NCBI GenBank assembly: GCA_028872645.1
Contig: JAPKDK010000112.1
Location: forward strand, 1-8,921
Source: Verrucomicrobiota bacterium
Lineage (GTDB): Bacteria; Verrucomicrobiota; Verrucomicrobiia; Limisphaerales; UBA1100
DNA: 8,921 nucleotides
Direction of reading: 5' to 3'
How positions within the stretch are numbered: the first letter of the stretch is position 1; the number at the start of each line of letters is the position of its first letter. This document shows positions 6,088 to 8,921 of this stretch, piece by piece. Both the position numbers and the translations under genes were made by a program. Below the pieces are notes generated by a model that searched no databases, had not been told where the DNA came from, and saw nothing but the letters and a program-made list of their open reading frames with translations.

Positions 6088-6945
6088 CTAATCTCCGAAC
6101 AATTCCTCAAGCCGTGCGCGCATGACGTTGCCGTCGACGGTTTCGCCGGTCCAGTACTGGATGCCGGTGATGCCCTGATTAACCAGCATACCAAGGCCGT
6201 CGATGACCGTGCAGCCCTTGGCTTCGGCATCGCGGACGAGCTGGGTGCGTGGCGGGTTGGGGATGACGTCAGCAACGACCATTGCGGCAGTGAGGGAATC
6301 CAAATCGAGCGCTAGGCTGGCCTCAGCATCGGCGAGTCCGATGCTGGTGGCGTTGATCACCACATCGGTGCCGGCGGGCACGGAGTAGTCGCCGTCCCAC
6401 GGCTCCAGTACGGACTTCTCCACGGGGGTCTTTTCATTTAGTAGTGTCACGAGTTCATTGCCACGATCAGCACTGCGGTTGACGACGGTGATGTGCGCCG
6501 CCCCAGCTAGGGCGCATTCCACGCCAATGGCACGGGCCGCACCGCCAGCGCCGAACATCACCAGTTTTTTGCCAGCCGGATCCACGACTTCCTGCAGGCT
6601 TTTCAAAAACCCTTTGCCGTCGGTGTTCTCGCCAACGTACCGACCGTCACGACGAACGACACAGTTCACTGCGCCAATGACGCTGGCAGATTCGCCGAGG
6701 CCATCGATGTGCTCAATCACGGCAACCTTATGCGGAATGGAGCAGTTGAAGCCGGCCCAGTTCATGGCTCGCGCACCGGCCACAGCGTCCTCAAGTTTTT
6801 CTGGAGTCACTTCGGTGTTAAGGTAGCGATAATGCATGTCATGATGGCGATAAGCCGCCTCGACCATCTCTACGGTGGGATTTTCAGCGGCTGGCTGCGC
6901 AAAGGAGCCGGTGATGTTTGGTAAAAAATTAAGTTCTTCAGCCAT
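6088..6945 (-). CDS. aroE: Shikimate dehydrogenase
   Basis: The 285-residue cytoplasmic enzyme reduces 3-dehydroshikimate to shikimate with NADPH in aromatic amino acid synthesis. The catalytic lysine is in CSIPHK (K73) and the catalytic aspartate in GENTDGKGF (D109). The nucleotide-binding loop is GAGGAARA (132-139), followed by VVNRSADR (154-161), whose NRS-x-x-R form is typical of NADP preference. NATSIG (199-204 region) and GLGMLVNQG (250-258) complete the family pattern. The usual shikimate-binding SxS motif near the N-terminus (G-x-P-x-x-H-S-x-S-P) is absent; ITGSFAQPAAENPT occupies its place. The start at 6945 (MAEELNFLPN) is chosen because the 63 extra codons of the longer reading frame, to 7134, resemble nothing and would overlap the divergent gene. 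No Shine-Dalgarno is seen. The gene is convergent with the sulfatase cluster and unrelated to it in function. Confidence 0.92.
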   Translation of the reverse strand: MAEELNFLPNITGSFAQPAAENPTVEMVEAAYRHHDMHYRYLNTEVTPEKLEDAVAGARAMNWAGFNCSIPHKVAVIEHIDGLGESASVIGAVNCVVRRDGRYVGENTDGKGFLKSLQEVVDPAGKKLVMFGAGGAARAIGVECALAGAAHITVVNRSADRGNELVTLLNEKTPVEKSVLEPWDGDYSVPAGTDVVINATSIGLADAEASLALDLDSLTAAMVVADVIPNPPRTQLVRDAEAKGCTVIDGLGMLVNQGITGIQYWTGETVDGNVMRARLEELFGD

Positions 6946-7063
6946 GGTGCTTGGTTTCGAGGATGAAAGCAGAGGGATGCCTTTGGCAAAAGCAAAAAGG
7001 CGGAAGCTTGCGTCCTTCGAATGAATCGCTAAAGCTCCGCGTCCAATTATTACGACCTGATTT
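6946..7063. promoter_or_regulatory. Divergent intergenic region between aroE and the cytochrome gene
   Basis: These 118 bp must contain or overlap promoters for both divergent genes. I find no pair of -35/-10 boxes good enough to place on either strand, and no Shine-Dalgarno before either ATG. A palindromic AAGCTT core within GGAAGCTTGC (7002-7011) is too short to interpret. Confidence 0.3.
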
Positions 7064-8921
7064 ATGAAGCAAATATTCTTCCCCTCTCTAATCGCAGTTT
7101 TTTTGCTGACGCTGACCTCCCAAGCCCAAGACAACTTCGCGCCACAATCGAAGCCGCCTTTTCTGAATCCGGCTGCGAGTCAGAAGCTTTTCCAATTACC
7201 TAAAGGCTACAAGTTGGAGTTGGTTTTAAGTGAACCTCAGATCAAGGAACCATCCGTGGCGGTTTTCGATGGTGATGGCAGCATGTTCGTGGCGGAGATG
7301 CGTACCTACATGCAGGACATAGATGGCTCTGGAAAATTCAACAAGGTGAGCCGCGTGTCCAAGCACATTGATACCAATGGCGATGGCAAATTCGACAAGC
7401 ACACAATCTTCATCGACAAGTTGATGCTGCCACGCATTTTGCTGCCGCTGGATGATCGCCTCGTTGTGGGCGAGACAAATACAAATGATCTTTACGTCTA
7501 CCGTGATACTGATGGAGACGGTGTGGCTGATGAGAAGAAACCTTTCTACATCGGCGGCAACCGCGGTGGTAATCTCGAGCATCAACCCAGTGGCCTAATC
7601 TGGAGCATGGATAATTGGCTTTACACAACCTACAACGCGTATCGATTGCGCCATAAGGATGGTGAGATCCTCAAGGAATCTACTGCGCCCAACGGAGGCC
7701 AATGGGGACTCACGCAGGACAACCACGGCAAGCCATGGTACGTAAATGCCGGTGGCGAACGCGGCCCGTTAAACTTTCAAACGCCCATCGTCTATGCCGC
7801 CTTGAACGCCAAGGATCAGTTTGCCGCCAACTATCGGATTGTATATCCACTGGTGCCAATCCCGGATGTGCAGGGCGGCACACGGCGTTTTCGGCCGAAG
7901 GAAAAAACGCTGAACCATTTCACTGCCACTTGTGGTGCAGAAGTGTATCGAGGCGACCGGTTGCCAAAGGAATTGTTCGGCAATCTTTTCTTTGGCGAAC
8001 CGGTAGGGCGCTTGATCCGCCGTACAATCATTGAGAATGACGACGGAGTTTCCAAATTGCGTAATGCGCATCCCGAATCGGAGTTCATCCGCACACCTGA
8101 TGCCTATTTTCGCCCAATAAACATGGTCACCGCACCCGATGGCACAATGTATATTGTGGATATGTACCGAGGGATCATTCAGGAGGGCAACTGGGTAAAG
8201 CGCGGGTCCTACCTGCGCAAAGTGGTGCAGCAATACAAACTTGACGAGGCCATTGGCCGCGGTCGCATCTGGCGACTGGTCCATGAGGATCATAAGCCCG
8301 GCCCTCAACCGAAAATGCTTAAGGAAACTTCAGCGCAACTTGTCGCACACCTCGCACATCCGAACGGATGGTGGCGCGACACAGCGCAAAAACTATTGAT
8401 CCTGCGCGATGACAAGAGTGTGGCTAGTTCCCTTAAGATGATGGCTGTTGGCCACGGAAGTTACCTAACCCGCATGCACGCGCTGTGGACGCTGGAGGGA
8501 CTTGACCTTGCTGATGCAAATATAATTCGCGCCACGCTAAAAGATGAACATCCTCAGGTGCGCATCACCGGCATTCGTGTGAGTGAATCCCTACACAAAG
8601 CTGGCGACGATTCACTGACCCCTGATTTAAAAAAGATGACCTCCGACAAGGATGGCGAGGTTGTGTTGCAGGCACTGATGACTGCCAAGCATTTACGCAT
8701 AGAAGGCTGGCAGGATTGGCTCGCCAGTGCACAGGACGAAAACGATAGCCGCGCGGTGCAGGAATTAGCCCCCCAACTTGTACGAGGAAGCCCTGCGCAG
8801 CCACGACAGACCTTCACGAAGACGGAATTAAAAGTACTTAAAAAAGGTGAAGGCATTTATCGCAGTCTCTGTTTCGCTTGTCATGGCAAGAACGGCAAAG
8901 GCATGCCGATTCCCGGCGATC
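7064..8921 (+). CDS. PVC-type membrane-bound dehydrogenase-like propeller/HEAT/cytochrome c protein, 3' truncated by window
   Basis: The frame is open from the ATG at 7064 to the right edge, giving 619 codons with no stop, so the C-terminus is missing. Residues 1-21 are a signal peptide (hydrophobic FFPSLIAVFLLTLTSQA). Residues about 40-405 match the beta-propeller 'putative membrane-bound dehydrogenase' domain frequent in Planctomycetota and Verrucomicrobiota, with PKGYKLELVLSEP (46-58) and the hallmark VDMYRGIIQEG (365-375). Two aspartate-rich loops, DTNGDGKFD (103-111) and DTDGDGVAD (148-156), look like calcium-binding loops. Residues about 420-575 are helical, HEAT-like repeats. A cytochrome c domain begins at CFACHG (C603, C606, H607), the covalent heme site, and is cut off. 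The protein probably passes electrons from periplasmic oxidation of sugars or alcohols to heme; the substrate is unknown. It is divergent from aroE and has no visible Shine-Dalgarno. Confidence 0.85.
   Translation, partial: MKQIFFPSLIAVFLLTLTSQAQDNFAPQSKPPFLNPAASQKLFQLPKGYKLELVLSEPQIKEPSVAVFDGDGSMFVAEMRTYMQDIDGSGKFNKVSRVSKHIDTNGDGKFDKHTIFIDKLMLPRILLPLDDRLVVGETNTNDLYVYRDTDGDGVADEKKPFYIGGNRGGNLEHQPSGLIWSMDNWLYTTYNAYRLRHKDGEILKESTAPNGGQWGLTQDNHGKPWYVNAGGERGPLNFQTPIVYAALNAKDQFAANYRIVYPLVPIPDVQGGTRRFRPKEKTLNHFTATCGAEVYRGDRLPKELFGNLFFGEPVGRLIRRTIIENDDGVSKLRNAHPESEFIRTPDAYFRPINMVTAPDGTMYIVDMYRGIIQEGNWVKRGSYLRKVVQQYKLDEAIGRGRIWRLVHEDHKPGPQPKMLKETSAQLVAHLAHPNGWWRDTAQKLLILRDDKSVASSLKMMAVGHGSYLTRMHALWTLEGLDLADANIIRATLKDEHPQVRITGIRVSESLHKAGDDSLTPDLKKMTSDKDGEVVLQALMTAKHLRIEGWQDWLASAQDENDSRAVQELAPQLVRGSPAQPRQTFTKTELKVLKKGEGIYRSLCFACHGKNGKGMPIPGD

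Noticed and set aside
6946..7134. Longer aroE with an extra 63 N-terminal residues
   Set aside because: The extension has no similarity to AroE, would overlap the start of the divergent cytochrome gene, and the ATG at 6945 gives a normal length.

Overview
The window reads as part of a chromosome from the Planctomycetota/Verrucomicrobiota (PVC) group. The reasons are two secreted sulfatases in tandem, a secreted protein ending in a 3-keto-disaccharide hydrolase-type (DUF1080) domain, a propeller/HEAT/cytochrome c protein of the PVC 'membrane-bound dehydrogenase' type, a shikimate dehydrogenase with an altered substrate motif, and starts that mostly lack Shine-Dalgarno sequences. A sulfated-polysaccharide-degrading, possibly aquatic, lifestyle is inferred. 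The species cannot be named from the sequence alone.

Layout. At the left edge the first 13 codons of a cold-shock-like protein run leftward out of the window (1-40, minus). It has a very good sigma-70-like promoter (91-119) and a hairpin (62-84) placed at the predicted 5' end of its mRNA. A non-coding stretch follows, carrying seven degenerate 21-bp tandem repeats (257-403). Four plus-strand genes are then packed with gaps of at most 7 bp: an iduronate-2-sulfatase-like sulfatase (468-1853), a second arylsulfatase-like sulfatase (1861-3288), pdxA overlapping it by 4 bp (3285-4256), and a three-part secreted protein (4264-6030). On the minus strand lies aroE (6088-6945), convergent with that cluster. 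Divergent from aroE, a large secreted propeller/HEAT/cytochrome c gene starts at 7064 and runs off the right edge just after its CXXCH heme motif.

How the genes may work together. The cluster at 468-6030 looks like one transcription unit. The two sulfatases would remove sulfate from exported polysaccharide or glycosaminoglycan-like substrates, and the DUF1080 module could bind or cleave (keto-)saccharides. The dehydrogenase-like cytochrome protein next door would fit periplasmic sugar oxidation. PdxA is a cytoplasmic metabolic enzyme and the odd member. No formylglycine-generating enzyme is present, although both sulfatases carry the cysteine to be modified.

The most unusual item is the 4264-6030 product. 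An HEFGH metallopeptidase-like domain appears to be interrupted, between its zinc-binding helix and the probable third ligand, by an S4-like (RNA-binding-type) fold, and is then fused to the DUF1080 domain. The three parts differ strongly in GC content.
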